A stretch of DNA of 64,000 bases from Lepidonotus clava (Eukaryota; Annelida; Polychaeta; Phyllodocida; Polynoidae), in the NCBI GenBank assembly GCA_936440205.1, contig OW387136.1, positions 48,692,232-48,756,231 on the forward strand, read 5' to 3'. Below are positions 18,973-31,639 of this stretch, one piece after another (positions within the stretch are counted from its first letter, which is position 1; each line of letters opens with the position of its first letter). Both the position numbers and the translations under genes were made by a program. The notes beneath the pieces were generated by a model. The model saw only the letters and a program-made list of their open reading frames with translations. It ran no database searches and had not been told where the DNA came from.

Positions 18973-19170
18973 CAGGCACGGAAATAGGGGTGGGAGGGAT
19001 CGTGCCAGATGCACGCCCCCCCCCCCCGCCCCAATATATTTTTTTCCTTAACTGATTTTGTCGACAGAATTATTTTTCAAAAGGGGAGGTGACAAAATAC
19101 CCCCTCAAGGGACGTTAATCATACGTTAAAAAAAAGGTATAGGCTATTGTTCAAATTGACCCCCCCCCCC
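18973..19170. repeat. Right copy of the ~200-bp repeat
   Basis: Same orientation as 281-496, with shared blocks GGAAATAGGGGTGG, GTGCCAGATGCAC, poly-C, AACTGATTTTGTCGAC, GACAAAATACCCCCTCAAGG, and the poly-A plus GGTAT segment. It begins directly after the gap and ends in a poly-C run before a poly-A-rich stretch. It carries no LINE-like frame upstream of the shared part, so if the left copy is a LINE tail this copy is only its very 3' end. Confidence 0.7.
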
Positions 19171-20499
19171 AAAAAAAAAAAGGAAAAAAAGGGGAAAAAA
19201 AGCAAAATTAATAATTAATAAATATATAAGAATAAAATAAATAAAATGTAAAAGAAAAAAATATATAAATAGAATTGTTTTATTAATTTTGAATACAGAA
19301 AATCCACCACTTTGATTTTTTTTAGTAGTAGTAGTCAGTTGGGCATCCCAATCTCTGCCCACCCCCAGAGGTTCTGGATTCGGCCTTCTCCAGCCCACCT
19401 CACCCCACCTTGTCCCACCCCGGGGCCCGCCTACCTCAGCCAAGTGCACGTGTACCCAAGACCCTGCCCTGGATCATACCACCTCTGGTATCCAGGCACT
19501 TACTTTTCCCAGGGCCAATAAAATTTTGTTATTCAATGTCTTCACCTAGATGCATTGGGCTGATAACATGTTCTCTCCTCATTCTACAATGATCATGCGA
19601 CTGTGACGTACTGAAACAGGCCAAACATGCTAGGTCAGGTGTTAACCGGTGCAACTTTTAGTGCTCTTTCTTTTTTGGCGGCAATCCCCAGGCCGTCAGC
19701 TGATTTCACCTGATGTGGCTTCAGCCAATCAGCGCCCGCCAGCCTCGTCCTGCAATTAACTAGGTCACAGAAGTAGGTCACAAGTTCCGGTATAAACATG
19801 GCAGGCGGTTGAGTTTTCGTCATTCTTTTGTCAACTTTATCTCCGAATCTCCGTACACATGGTAAGTATAGGAGGTTTTTCATATTGCACGTGGTACATC
19901 TAAAGTCAAGTGGATGCACGACAGAAAGAAACAGAATATTAGTAGCGTTAGAGCGGTTAGAAAGGGATTGAAGCCAGGTTTATGGAAAAGATGTCGCTAG
20001 GCCGGGACAAACAAGATGAGGATGGGGTGCTGGGGTCAGTGCCTTTGCCCTGGCCGTTTTAGGACTGCAACACATCAATTTATAATCTAAGTTTAAGATA
20101 ATCCACCTGCCAAAATACGTGTCAAGCATTGAGCAATGTTTATCGTCGACCATTAAAATTCCGAAGTCATAGAAAGTTAATCTGACAGCTGTCGCTTGAC
20201 TTCTGAGACTTCACTTCTGTTGACATGATTTATGACATGAAGATCAAGATGAATGATAAATTTTCATGTTTACGTATTTCAGTAACTTCAAGATCAAAGT
20301 CATAGCGAAATGACTTGATATGACTATGAGTCATAACTGTTTGTATTGTGTCTTCAGTGTCCCATGCGATGCCATGCCGGTCATAAAAGGCGATGATACT
20401 GATGCCAGTGATAGGGGTTAGACCCAATTACCAGCTAGCATAGGTTAGGTTTTCAATACTAACCTAGCTGGTTACCAAGTAGCCTTTTACGTAGGTTTG

Positions 20500-20750
20500 A
20501 TTCATGATTGGTGCTGCTGGATCCACCAAGGGTCGGGGAAAAGCAACAATGTTTCTTTGGTTTTGATTCCCTACTGTCTGACTCTGTCACCTTGTGCCCC
20601 CAACAGGGTCATTCAAGTGTGTCAAAGTCCAGGTAGATGTGTCTTCCTACTGAGTATAGGCTGTTACATGTAAAAGATCCCTTGACCTTGCCACTCTTTG
20701 TAAAAGAGTGGAGTTGTTATACCAGTAGGCCTAGTGGGTTTCCCCCCAAA
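20500..20750. repeat. SINE-like fragment
   Basis: It contains TTTTGATTCCCTACTGTCTG...CTGTCACC, the same body as TTTTGATCCCCTGCCGTTTG...CTGTCACC in the SINE at 20990-21310. It also carries GGCTGTTACATGTAAAAGATCCC, a type of SINE body segment common in marine invertebrate genomes. A further partial copy with the TCATAAAAGGCGATGAT word lies near 20385. Confidence 0.5.
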
Positions 20751-20759
20751 TCTTATAAA

Positions 20760-20907
20760 GGGGCCGTCCATAAATGACGTCATGCGCCGGGGAGGGGGGG
20801 GGGGTCCAGTCCCCTATACATTCCTATAGTAAAAACATGACCAAGGGGGGGGAGGGGGGGGGTCAAAAATGGTCAAAAATAGCATGACGTCATTTATGGA
20901 CGGCCCC
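20760..20907. mobile_element. MITE with 25-bp perfect terminal inverted repeats
   Basis: The 148-bp element begins GGGGCCGTCCATAAATGACG and ends with its exact reverse complement; the first and last 25 bases pair without mismatch. The interior is G-rich with two TGGTCAAAAAT copies at the right side. Flanks are AAA on both sides, possibly a short target duplication. GGGGCCGTCCATAAAT ends are a familiar type in animal genomes, but I cannot assign the superfamily. No coding capacity. Confidence 0.85.
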
Positions 20908-20989
20908 AAATATGATCACCTGATGCTGAAAAGATTTACCTTGTCCAGTCTGGAAAGAGCCCTGAGGGTTGGCCAGACGTAAAATTACC

Positions 20990-21310
20990 CCAAACAACTG
21001 TATATCCCCTGTTGATTGTAAAAGGCGATGATAGAGGGGGACCCAGCACTGAACAAGTGGTTCATTGGGTTCAATTCCCGGTTAGTCTCTGGGTTCACTG
21101 AGGGATGAGGTACAGTAAAAATGATTTCCAAGTTTTGATCCCCTGCCGTTTGCCCACCCTGTCACCCTCATCTCATAGATACAATCACCAAAGTCTGACC
21201 AAGTCAAAATATGTGTTTAAAAGTCAGAATTTGTCCTAACTTGTTTTCACCATGAAAATTTATCCTAGCTGTCGGTACGGTGTAAATCATCCATTACTCA
21301 CTCACTCAAA
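20990..21310 (+). repeat. tRNA-derived SINE copy
   Basis: GGGTTCAATTCCC at 21067 matches the RNA polymerase III B box, preceded by GTAAAAGGCGATGATAG and CAAGTGGTTCATT, which could be a degraded A-box region. The body runs AGTAAAAATGATTTCC, TTTTGATCCCC, CACCCTGTCACCC. The 3' end CTGTCGGTACGGTGTAAAT...CATTACTCACTCACTC is shared with the copy near 59075. Tail repeats are CACT units. Confidence 0.6.
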
Positions 21311-22232
21311 CAAGTGTATCGAGTCAACATCTACAACATCAACATAAAAAACAATGTACAAAACTCCCATGTAGTCTACCTGATATCTCTAGAAAGTATT
21401 CTAAATGAAACGGCCATTCAAAAAGTACCTATTAGGCTAACCTAACTTTTACGACCTATTGATGTTACATGAACGCTTTATTTTTAGTCGAACTATTCGT
21501 ACATATGGGGTATATTCAATTGAACCTGTGGTCTGTAAATAGCATAGGTTTATATCCTGTTTTTGGATTAATTTGTATAACTTCCAGACGTGATGTAACG
21601 TGAACATGGTCAAATGATCATGCCTCATGGCTCCATGCATAACCTGTTATTGTTGCCTGGGTTATATAAGACCTGCAGGCTGTGCAGGCATTAGCAATGC
21701 GCAGTACGTCACGGCTAAGGGTAAACATACGTGACATAACAGTCATCAGTCATTGCCATGGGCTTAGGTAGCTGAGACTGGTTGCACCTACTCATACATT
21801 TCCTCAATAGATTCGCACATGGTGGATTAGACTGTAGTTACGCCCAAGTCCGCTAGTCGCTCAAACCATATTGTAATAGCTGATCTGGTTCAGAACGGAC
21901 TAAGGTCGATATTGAAGTGAAGTGGGGAATACACGTGGTCATATTCCCCGCCCATGCACCATGATAATTGACCACGGACCCTATAGTATCTTAAGGCCAC
22001 CCAAACCAAAAATATTATAGCTACATTTACACTGTCGTTGCTCAAACAACAGTAAATAATGAGTTTTGGTAGCATTGCCTGAAGAATTAAGTATTTACTT
22101 AACCCAAATTTATAAGGAAATCCGAGTGTAGAGAATATTATGCTAATGCGGTTTCATTGTGACATTTTTAGTGTATAAGTGCACAGCTTCCCTCGGAGAT
22201 CGCCTATCAGATATAGAGAAGGGCGCCTCAGG

Positions 22233-22379
22233 CCAGTGTATCCCAAAAACTTTTCTTCACGTCGGACATTTGTCTCATACTTAGTACTTTTGTATTATAA
22301 TTTTCTTCTCAACACGTCGGACAATGCCCACAATACGTCGGACATGTCCGACGATTTTGGAGTTTTTGGGAAACACTGG
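22233..22379. mobile_element. hAT-like MITE
   Basis: The ends CCAGTGTATCCCAAAAAC and GTTTTTGGGAAACACTGG are inverted repeats with one mismatch. CAGTG-type ends are usual for hAT elements. The flanks carry GCGCCTCA before (offset by two bases) and GCGCCTCT after, an imperfect 8-bp target duplication. The interior holds three CGTCGGACA words. No coding capacity. Confidence 0.75.
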
Positions 22380-23519
22380 CGCCTCTTTATATCAAAGAGG
22401 TGGGATATTGGCATAGGGTCATAGGGGGATCCATGGGGGTATTTGTTCTTTTTGATGTAAGCTTGGGCCTAAACCCGATTATGGCCCTTAGAAAGGAAGA
22501 GAAATCTGAATCTACATTTTTACAAAGTGGTCTTGACTAGGGAACCAACCAGCCTGTCTACACTCACCAAAACCCAGTAGGCATTTCTTTTTAGTATAAA
22601 AGCGCTCCCCTCCCCCACAAGATCCTGGACCCTCCATTGGGCCCTACTTCAAGTAAGAATATGGCCCGACTGGACTACTGTGTTAAACAAGTCGCCGGGT
22701 CAAACGAGTGGGTGATTTCGGTAAAATAGTAATATTAATGCATCTATTGTCAAACCGCATTACTGTCTGACCCATCGGTTAGAGACTAGGTTTCCCCGGC
22801 AATAGACCATGTGCTACCTGCCTGTGTCAGTGCCCCCCCCCCCCTTCACCTCGCACACACACCCCCCCCCCCCCCCCTCCCCACCTGACTACCCTGAGGT
22901 GGTTTACCCCGTGCTCTACTCCACTTAGGGTGTTGTCCTACAGTAAAACCTTCAAATCAAACAACGTCAAACATTATATATATATTACCGAGTCTGGCAT
23001 GTTGTACAAGTTATCCGGCAGTTTGCCTGCTCTACCCAGCAGGAGGTCGGTCGCGAGGTAAACGAACTAAAGACCGTTACCAATGTGCGCCCTCTCAGAC
23101 ACTGAACTTGATATACCGTAAACCGTCTGAGCCATACTTTAGTTTAAGAGCCGCACCCCAAACTAACATTAGGGTTGGTACTTTTATCACCTTATTGATA
23201 AGGCCCACTCTCGTTTTAGACCCATATTTATATTTGTGACAAGAATAGCAGGATCACTAATTGAAACGCTGCTTAAATCAGATAGTTTACGGTAGGGGGT
23301 CTGTATGCATCAGGGAGATCAGAGATTCGGGAGAATATGCATATATGTCCCACTCCCTGTATATTTCCAGCGCATACTCTTTGTCAAGGGGAAGGGTAGG
23401 CGGCTGACATTCAGTAAATAATGCGTACGTTCTTATTGGAAGGCTCCGAGCCCAGGGGCACACTTTGAACCAATACTTCCCATTCATTCAATAACCAAAG
23501 TGCAGGCTATAACGTTAAT

Positions 23520-23702
23520 CAGTGGCGGATTTAGACTAGAGGAGGGCGCGGGGGCACGCCTCCCCCTCCCCTCCCCTCCCCCTTTTTTTGGGCCAATTTT
23601 ACATTTTTGAATGTTAAATTCGGCCCAAAAGTCATTAAAGAGAACTTTTTTCCAAAAGCCCCCCCCCCCCCCGCCCTTTTGAAAATCCTGGATCCGCCAC
23701 TG
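23520..23702. mobile_element. hAT-like MITE, CAGTGGCGGAT family
   Basis: CAGTGGCGGAT at the left end and ATCCGCCACTG at the right end form perfect 11-bp inverted repeats. The interior has C-rich runs and TTGGGCCAATTTTACATTTTT. Related degraded copies are seen near 29825 (CAGTGGTGGATGCAG) and 39767 (AGTGGCTGATGCA ... ATCCACCTCTG). Confidence 0.75.
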
Positions 23703-24200
23703 CGTTTAAACATAAAATGTTGCTTACCGATTTGGACATGTTTATCTTCGGATTTACCCGCCCATCTAGTTTTAAATGCTCTAGCCCTGAACATTATACC
23801 GTGTGTAGCTTATTGTATATATAAGGTGTTTCATCAAAAACAAAGTATAATGAGAGTATGACGTGAATTAGAATATGTGATATCAATAATGTAAATGTCA
23901 CTACCTGCTGATAAAGATAGGGCAATAGCAATACGTGACTTAAATAATGGAGGAGTCCCACATCCAATTTAATATGTATTTATTTTTGTGTTTTTTATGT
24001 GTTTTTTTTTATTTAAGTGGTAGCATCGATCCGATCACACCAACTCGCCACGTATTCCCAATTTAATATGTTGTAGGCATGCGCGCAATCTATATTATGC
24101 TGAGCTAAATTTTGAGTACATGCAAATTTTCTTAATTTGCTAGAACAATCATTTTATCCCACTCAATTAATATTTTCTAGATCTATGATACTTTGCATCG

Positions 24201-24253
24201 GAGACCTTGTATGGATATATATAGGATATATCCTATATTATATACAAGGTCTC
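24201..24253. repeat. 53-bp AT-rich palindrome
   Basis: GAGACCTTGTAT at the left pairs with ATACAAGGTCTC at the right, and the centre ATAGGATATATCCTAT is itself self-complementary. Only a few mismatches fall between. This is a cruciform-prone foldback or a very short element; nothing else identifies it. Confidence 0.8.
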
Positions 24254-25755
24254 TGTTTGCATCTTATCCTTAGTACGGCCAAGCCCTGTTGCCTGTTATC
24301 TTAAGTTGGTCGTCTAAAATAAACAATGGCGAAATCTAAATAACCTATTAAATAGATTTAGCTATGTTAATTTGGTGTTTCCTTTGAGGCCTTGAGTTGC
24401 TGATTACAGATATAAACAGGTGACCTGCCGTAACTGGTTCTCGGGCTCTCATGGCGGGGATCTTTGAAAAGTTCGTGTCACAAGTTGATTTTATCAAATG
24501 GCCCATGGTGTATGCCACTCTTAGGGATCTTCCTAGACATACGAGATGCGGAATTCCCGCAGCAGAAATTCAATTCCAGCACTAGGTTCTTTTGGAGGGG
24601 GCCATTCTCGCAATTAGATTTAGAGAAATTTTAATATGATAGCCCAAGGTTTTTACAAAATGTCCCCCTAAGGATGAAGAAAATGGGGCTTTTGATACTG
24701 GAAATCTTTTTTTCTAGGAAGAACCTTGCGCTCTGTATCATTTAGGCAGCAAATACCATATGATAATGGTTGGATGACAGAGTTTCGTTTTTGTTCTGTG
24801 AAAAACGGCCGGTATATTGGGCAGGTTTTCTCACTTTTGAAATACAACTTTTTTTAAATACCCATCATCTACCCTACTCCTCTTTTTGGTGTAGATAGAT
24901 ACAGCACCCTTTTGATTCTAGAAAAAAATGTAGGAAAAGTATTTCCTAAATTTTCATCAGTCGAAAATGGCATCTTTGAGAATGTAAATACAAGTGATCA
25001 CTGTATTCCATACTGATAGTCGTGGCCATCCGGTGTTGTTCGCACACAACAACAAAAAACACACTGAATCTAGATAAAAAGAGAGGTCTGGAGCCGTGTG
25101 TTACTCAACCTAAAATAATGTTTCACATCCACTTATATGATTATGTTTGCAACATTGTGAGAAATCATTGACACTGGTTGTCGAATTAGTCGTCTCCTGC
25201 CCCTTTGATCCCTACACGTAAACAGAATCATACACCGATGGACAATAGGCCGAGCGATATCAGAGATAAGACCGGTCAGGACCTTGTTTTCCTCGTCTGA
25301 CCGCCTTGTTCGCAGTTGACCTTTTTCACAAGATAAAAGTGACTGACCGCAATCCTTGCAACACTCTTCCAAGCCTTTGTGGTAGAATCGATTTCTTCGC
25401 GATTCCGACAACACCTATGAGGAGTCACCTCAGTTCATATTTGTACAACTGACATTGGTGATAGTAGATCAAGTGAAGATACTACCCCTGTTGACTTGGA
25501 CAAGGTTGAAACTGTCCATAACTGGCAGATTTCAGACTTACTTCCATACGGATCCATACAAATGAGGCCAATTTGCATAATATGCAAATTAGGTTGGCCA
25601 CGTGGACAGGTAGTGGTCCCAATCAGCGACTATCATAGGTCATTTATCTCCTATGATATATCAATCCCACAGTGTGCAGCCAGTAAAGAAAGAGCAGAAA
25701 AACTTCCAGGAAAAAGTGGATAGATTTGCTCGCCTACCTGGTCAGCATACCCACG

Positions 25756-25914
25756 ATGCCCGACGTCAGACGGACGGTCCCTGTTGTAGGGGACAGAGGG
25801 TGGAGTAAGGTTACTGAGGACGGCTGGACTCACACCATGCTGGACGACCTGGAGTTCTGTGTGGCGGGCCCTGAGGGCCTGGGGTCCCTACTGGACGACC
25901 GGCCCAGGTGTAGG
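25756..25914 (+). CDS. Candidate first coding exon of the ankyrin/SOCS gene
   Basis: ATG at 25756 opens a frame reading MPDVRRTVPVVG, GWSKVTEDGWTHTML, EFCVAGPEGLG and DDRPRCR, ending in a consensus donor GTAAGT in phase 0. The next long exon of the gene (from 31640) starts in phase 0, so splicing would keep the frame. The composition is protein-like and more GC-rich than the surroundings. The edge is tandemly copied downstream. No homology is recognised and the 5.7-kb distance leaves room for other exons, so this link is an inference. Confidence 0.35.
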
Positions 25915-26545
25915 GTAAGTGGTGCGGATGTACTCGTAACCGTATCTTGGACGTTTGTAAAACCCATTTATATATGGTTTTGAGAACCCATATTGGTCTT
26001 GCATAAAGGATCCAATCTCCAGAGACGCTATTTTTCCTTATCAACACAGTTTTGTGTGGCGGGGCCTGAGGGCCTGGGGTCCCCGGGCACACTGGAGGGC
26101 CGGCCCAGGTGTAGGGTAAGTGGTACCAACGAGTATACTATGTATACTCGTTGGTGGTACAGATGTACTCGTAACCGTATCTCCGACTTATGTAAAATCC
26201 ATAAATATATGGTTAGGAGAACGCATGTTAGCCATGTGTAAGGGATTCAATCTCCAGAGGTGCTGTTTTTCCGTATTAACAGTTTTGTGTAGAAGGGCCA
26301 GAGGGCCTGGGGTCCTCTGGAGGCCCTCCCCAGGGGTAGGGTAAGTGGTACAGATGTACTCATAACCGTAACTTGGACGTAGGTAAAACCCATGAATATG
26401 TAGACTGTATTACCAATTCAAGGACTCATGTCAATCGTGAAGAAAGGATCCAATCTCTAGAGATGCTGTTTTTCCATAACACGGAGGACCTGGGGTCCCT
26501 GGGCCTGCTGGAGGCCTTCCCCGGGTGTAGGGTAGGCGGTGCAGT
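25850..26545. repeat. Tandem copies of an exon edge and its splice donor
   Basis: Four units of about 180-210 bp share TGTGTGGCGGGSCCTGAGGG, CCTGGGGTCC, GGTGTAGGGTAAGTGG, ACTCGTAACCGTA, and GATCCAATCTCCAGAG. Unit 1 is the candidate exon end. Unit 2 (26050-26115) is bounded by AG and GTAAGT and is 66 bases, 22 codons, phase 0 on both sides. Unit 3 keeps both splice signals but its length is not a multiple of 3. Unit 4 has lost the acceptor and has GTAGGC as donor. Confidence 0.8.
26050..26115 (+). other. Possible duplicated cassette exon (66 nt, phase 0-0)
   Basis: It follows a polypyrimidine tract and ACACAG and ends AGG before GTAAGT. It translates FCVAGPEGLGSPG and then EGRPRCR, the same peptide as the end of the preceding candidate exon with a few changes. 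It could add 22 residues without changing the frame if used. Use is unproven; it could be a silent copy. Confidence 0.3.
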
Positions 26546-26559
26546 TCATGTACCCTCCA

Positions 26560-29500
26560 TATCTGGAACCAGTGTCGGGAATTAATGCTCCCTGCACCTA
26601 GCGCGCACATTTTCGCATTGGATTTTTTTAGGCATGCACCCGCAATTGCACACTTTTGATAATTGATATAATAGGTACATGTTAGTGGGGTGCATCGGCC
26701 AAATGTCGGGCGCACAGCTAGGAATCGTGCACCAGATGGGTGCATATGATATAAGCTTAATATCCGATACTTTCAAGATTCAAGATTGTTTATTTGACTA
26801 ATGTATAAGTATACATTCATGTCAACACAGAGTATTGAAAACTTATGTAAAACCCGTATATATCTATGGTCCGGAAAATCCATTATAGTCGACCATAAGG
26901 TTCCCACCTCTATTACACCGAGATGCAATTTTTCCTACTGTTTGCGAATTTACCAAGACCAATTTGATATTCCTTTTACATTGTCTTTAGATATTACTGA
27001 TTTAACTGCAAATTCCTTCTTTGTTTTCAGTCCTAAGTGAATACCTTGGTCTCGTGATTCTTTTTATCAAGCTCAATTTTATTGATAAGAAAAAGTAAAT
27101 CACTCACTTTCCTAGTCTACGTTTGCATTCCACTGACCTTGCTTTATTTTCTGTGAAAGAAAACCTCGCTCGGTCCTGGTAGTTGTTGTCCTCCGAAGTG
27201 GGGAAGGGGAGCCAGATAGCATAAGAACAGGTCTTTCCTGTTTCCATATACATGTACTTTCCGTTTCTTATGGAGTAGGGGGATGGGATGTAAAACAGAT
27301 TTATTGGCTTGAGATCGAGAAGTAGGAACTGGATGAGTGGTATATATGTGCTACAGGGTGGCTACTACACATGGGAACACGGGGTAGATAGCAAACATAT
27401 TTTCTGTCAGGGAAAACACAAAAAATGCAAATTTTTACAGAAGAAATTCGTCGCAGGACACAAATTCCTGGCTGAAATATATGGGATTTGAAAATGGAAT
27501 TAGATTGGCCACCCTGTATCTACATGCTACCCGCCTGTAGAAATCTAAGGCTGTCCTGAAAAAAAAATTATGTTTCCGGTTGACCGGCCGGATGGGCATT
27601 TTATAGCTGGGTGGGGATATTTACTTTTTCATTTTTCTAAAAAATAAATAAATATATATATCCCAACCAACCAACAAATTAGATTAAAAAACGAAATTGC
27701 GGCCGCCCGACCGGCCTTTATATACACCACCCGTTGGACAGCCTACCTATACTATATGTAGCCCTGATACCCTCGGCCGTCTGTAGGCTGACGGGGACAG
27801 GAGTACCCCCGATAATGCAGACCTTGTGTTTAAACTGACAACAATTTGTGTACATAACTTTTTATTAGCTTAGTCTGCATACTAATATATATACTATTTG
27901 TATATATAAAGATATATTTAACCTATAGAATCAGCTGCTACTAGAAAACCGATGCACGTGCTAAGCGTCACAACTCTATTGAGAATAATATGACATGGGT
28001 AAAAAAAACCCACATAGAACCGCAAGGGAAGAGGAGGATAAGCCATAGTAAACTTTGATACGTGAACACAGACAAAATCCCCAGGTTATGACACTTAACT
28101 TTCCGTGACTTTTGCCATGTCACCGTCGATAGGTCCGTGCCGCCCTGCATGCCCGGACCATGGTTTGACCTTGAGCAGAACCTTTGTCCTTGGCATCGAG
28201 TTCTCAGTGCGAAGGGTCTCAAACATTCCTGGGACAAAATGAAGGAGAAATGCAGTGTGAAATCAGTACAGAAACAGTAGGGGGTTGCAGTAGGATTTCA
28301 GCAGTAAATTCGAAGAAATAAGTATGATTCCAGTAGTTGAACGGCAGTAAATCAATATGTCTGGAACAGGGAGGGCAAACAGTAGGATTTCAGTAGGTAA
28401 TTTAAATATTTTGGACATACTGATTTAAGAAGCATCTACTGCCGTCAGTTACCTATCAATCTTCTGATGGCTATCAAGAATAAAAAAACGGACTGCAAAG
28501 TTGGAATATTTTGTAAGGTCATAATCCGTAAAACAAGAAAAGTAATCAAATGTAAATCACAATAATTTGGAAGTGCTTAATTATCTTGAAAGGAATTGGC
28601 CGATGCTTTTACACTTCCCAATACTGTAAATATTCAATAATGATATTAAGAAGAGAAGAGACCACCCATAATACAAAGACAGCGCCCAGGTCCCGCCCAC
28701 TGTGGACTACGTGCTGGACCCTCAGCTTGGGAACCTCAGACGGCTGAAAAAGGTCGGGCAAAAAAAGGACATGTTTGTGGCGAGGAGGGCGGCACCGGGT
28801 TCTGACAACTAGAACTGTGGTCGAAATCAACAGACACCCTGCAACAGTGGAATCCTAAAAACTTATTTTGACCAATATCCGACGTCTCATCCTCTAGAGA
28901 TCAATAAATGTCCCGGAGATGTAAAAGAAAGACTGTTTTAATAGAATACTTTTTTTTTAAGGAGGGGGAAAACAGTCAGCCATATAATAACGAATTTCAG
29001 GCGGGCAGTGACATGAAATGAATGGATTTGTTTTGGCCTTGTGATTGCAAAACAATTTTGAAAACTCTTTCCTTTTGAAGAGGAAACCGGGTGGAGAAGA
29101 AATGGTCACGCGTCACTATAGACTATATGTTGAGACTAGGTTGATGAAAAAATGATGAAGATATACCAACGTCCCTTATTCGTGAATCCCCTCCTAAACT
29201 TAATTCAATAACTGGGTCCTTGACTCGCCCCTGCTCCTCCCGGCCCCCGTGTCCTGGTCGTCAGGGGTCACTGGGTGCGCTCTGACACGGTTCCCGGATG
29301 TTTCTCGGAGGCGTTCCTAGAAGTCGGCCCCGAGAACAGACGGCCAAACAGACCTCCACCATAGGGCCCAGACTCAGCGCGTGGTATTACCGGCCGCATC
29401 AGATCCAGCGTCCTGGGTATAGCTGAAGTTATTCTATCCCTCTGAGGGTGAACCAATTGAACATTTTGTAGATTTGCAAGGATATTCCTACAACTATATG

Positions 29501-31639
29501 TATACCAGTTATTGAACGACCCATGGATTGATTTTAACTCGAGGAGCCTTTTTTCTTTAGGTACCAATCCGTTTATGAAGGAAATAGAGGCACAAAACGG
29601 AAGGGAAGTTATGCCTCTTTTTACGGTAGGTCTAGGAGCCTCTATGGGGTAAATTCTAGTCAAGGGAAATAAAGCCGTATCTCACAGGCCTCCTTTTTTT
29701 TTACGTACCTACCCTTATTTTTACTACCACGAAACCAACTATTTCAGTTCTATTACAATATATTATACCCTGGCCTTTGGCATTTTTAAAAGTACGAAAA
29801 GCTCAAATTACTGTTTGAACCGTCACCAGTGGTGGATGCAGGTTTTGGAAATGGTGGGGGCACGCTATTCCCAGAATTTTACATTAAAAATCTCAATTCC
29901 CCCTCCCCCCCTCCCTCCGAGGCTGGTGCCTGAACGGTATTTCCTGACTATCTCGAATAAAAAGAAAACGTTATCACTGACTGGTCGCATCTCATGACAC
30001 ATCAGAAGTCGTTAGTGGAGGCCTGGAAATTCGCCACTTGTTTAAATCATGTTTTTACCTGTTTGTTATCCAAGTACCAGTAGCTGATGTCAAGTGTCGG
30101 TCACCGGAACCAATACGTGAGAACCGACTCGTACCAGTTCCCTACTGACCCAGAAACCGTTATCTCAGATAAAAAGGAACATAACCAGTACCAGGAATTG
30201 TTTAACAAAAGAACTCGCGTTTTTTTTTTATATATAATCCTACTGACCCAAAAATCTAAAATACAAAAAACATTATCAGTACAGTATTGTTCACCAGATC
30301 AGCAAAATGACTTGTATGTCTTTTTTAATCCTCTTGAGATATTGATATTGTAGATCATTTCCTTGGAGCGTTATCATGATTATATGTTTAAAAATACATT
30401 GAAAAAAAGCCCGCAGCTATTGTTTGACAAACTGATACGAAGCCATTGTTTCCCTTCTTTTTTCAGTTCTATTGTAATCAAAGTAGATCCCTGGATTTCT
30501 TGAGTACGCACGCTTCCTTTCTGCCTTTTTTCATCGGGTGATAGTGAAGCCAGTTATAATATACTGATTCATTTCTTCTGGAAAGCGATACATGTAGCAA
30601 ATTGTAGAGACTTGTGACATATCCTATGTTACAATGTAGAAGCCTTTAGCATTCCATTCATAACTGATAACAACAGCAATAAAACTACGTGTCATGAATG
30701 GTAGGGTCTGAACGGCAGTGAATGGGGCTAAGAGATTTGCAGTGGTCCAGGGGTGAAAATACGACAAAAACCGTACAACCTCTTTGTATGATGCGCTTGT
30801 TGGGGTGTAGCTGTAGGACCCTGTCGAATTCAACATCGCCCTGTAGGAAAACTTGTACATAAATTCATGACGTGCTATTTTTTGTATGATTTATTTCACT
30901 TGAGTATTCTAAAAATATATCAAACGTAAGAACTTGAAAATGTCAAGGTGTTAGGGAATTATTGAGGAAAGGAATTTGATTTTGGGAATTTCCTGAATGC
31001 TGGGCCGCTCAGTACTCCCCTTGCTACGTCACACCTATGGGAATTCCTTCTAAAGTTATTTTGGGATTCTCTGATTAATGAACACTTGTAGATGGATATA
31101 TGTTCTAATTTATTATGAGTTGCATTAGGTCAGATATATATACTTTTTGTTAGAGAAGATATCTCTTCTTACAAATTCTACAGGGATAGGATTCCCTTCT
31201 AAGGGAAGAGGGGATTCCCTTAGAACTCCCCTTGCTACGTCATAAATTAGGGAATTTCCCTTAAAAAAATGAAATTAAATACACGTTTTTTAATGTCCCA
31301 TAACTCTGTATAAACCAAGAATTTTCCTGCAATTTTGTTAATATTGATAGTGCAAGCTGTGAATAATATGATGAATTGAGTTCATTGAAATATAACTATG
31401 ATGCAAACCATCTTGTCCCTTGTCGTCTTCTGTAAAATCCCATGTTACCCATCATTAAAATTTCATGTTACCCATCAATAAGGCAAAAAGGCCCACATGT
31501 TCCTGTCAATTTAATGAGTTTACAAATATACTTGTACTTTTAACTTTTGACATTTGGACACCCGTTTAGGCTATCCATGGATGTCTGCTTGACAGTACAT
31601 GTATCAACAGTATACATTCTGTTTTTTCTTGATTTTCAG
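26560..31639. other. Intron or intergenic DNA before the ankyrin/SOCS exons
   Basis: No confident gene is seen. A 131-codon minus-strand frame at 29268-29663 is the longest open frame but has no recognisable family and no upstream signals. A degraded CAGTGGCGGAT-family MITE starts near 29827. Two CCCCTTGCTACGTCA words occur near 31016 and 31225 in related sequence (GGGAATTCC context), suggesting an old local duplication. If the candidate exon at 25756 is real, most of this is its intron. Confidence 0.4.

Larger units (their letters stand above)
19171..25672. other. Intergenic region rich in SINE and MITE copies
   Basis: No protein-coding gene is convincing here. The named repeats within it are listed separately. 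A GC-richer block at about 19660-19870 ends in CACATG followed by a consensus donor GTAAGTATAGG at 19860, and could be an untranslated first exon (of the ankyrin/SOCS gene or another), but nothing confirms it. Two AGGTCA half-sites 7 bases apart lie near 19762-19780. Poly-C runs occur near 22835-22880. Confidence 0.45.

Noticed and set aside
281-19170. LTR retrotransposon with the ~200-bp repeats as LTRs
   Set aside because: There is no reverse transcriptase, protease or integrase of that type between them, and no primer-binding site next to the left copy.
19795-19862. First exon with start codon split to a GTAAGT donor
   Set aside because: No downstream acceptor could be shown to continue a frame from it; recorded only as a possible untranslated exon.
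29268-29663. 131-codon minus-strand frame
   Set aside because: No recognised family, no splice or promoter context and no internal repeat; kept only as a note.
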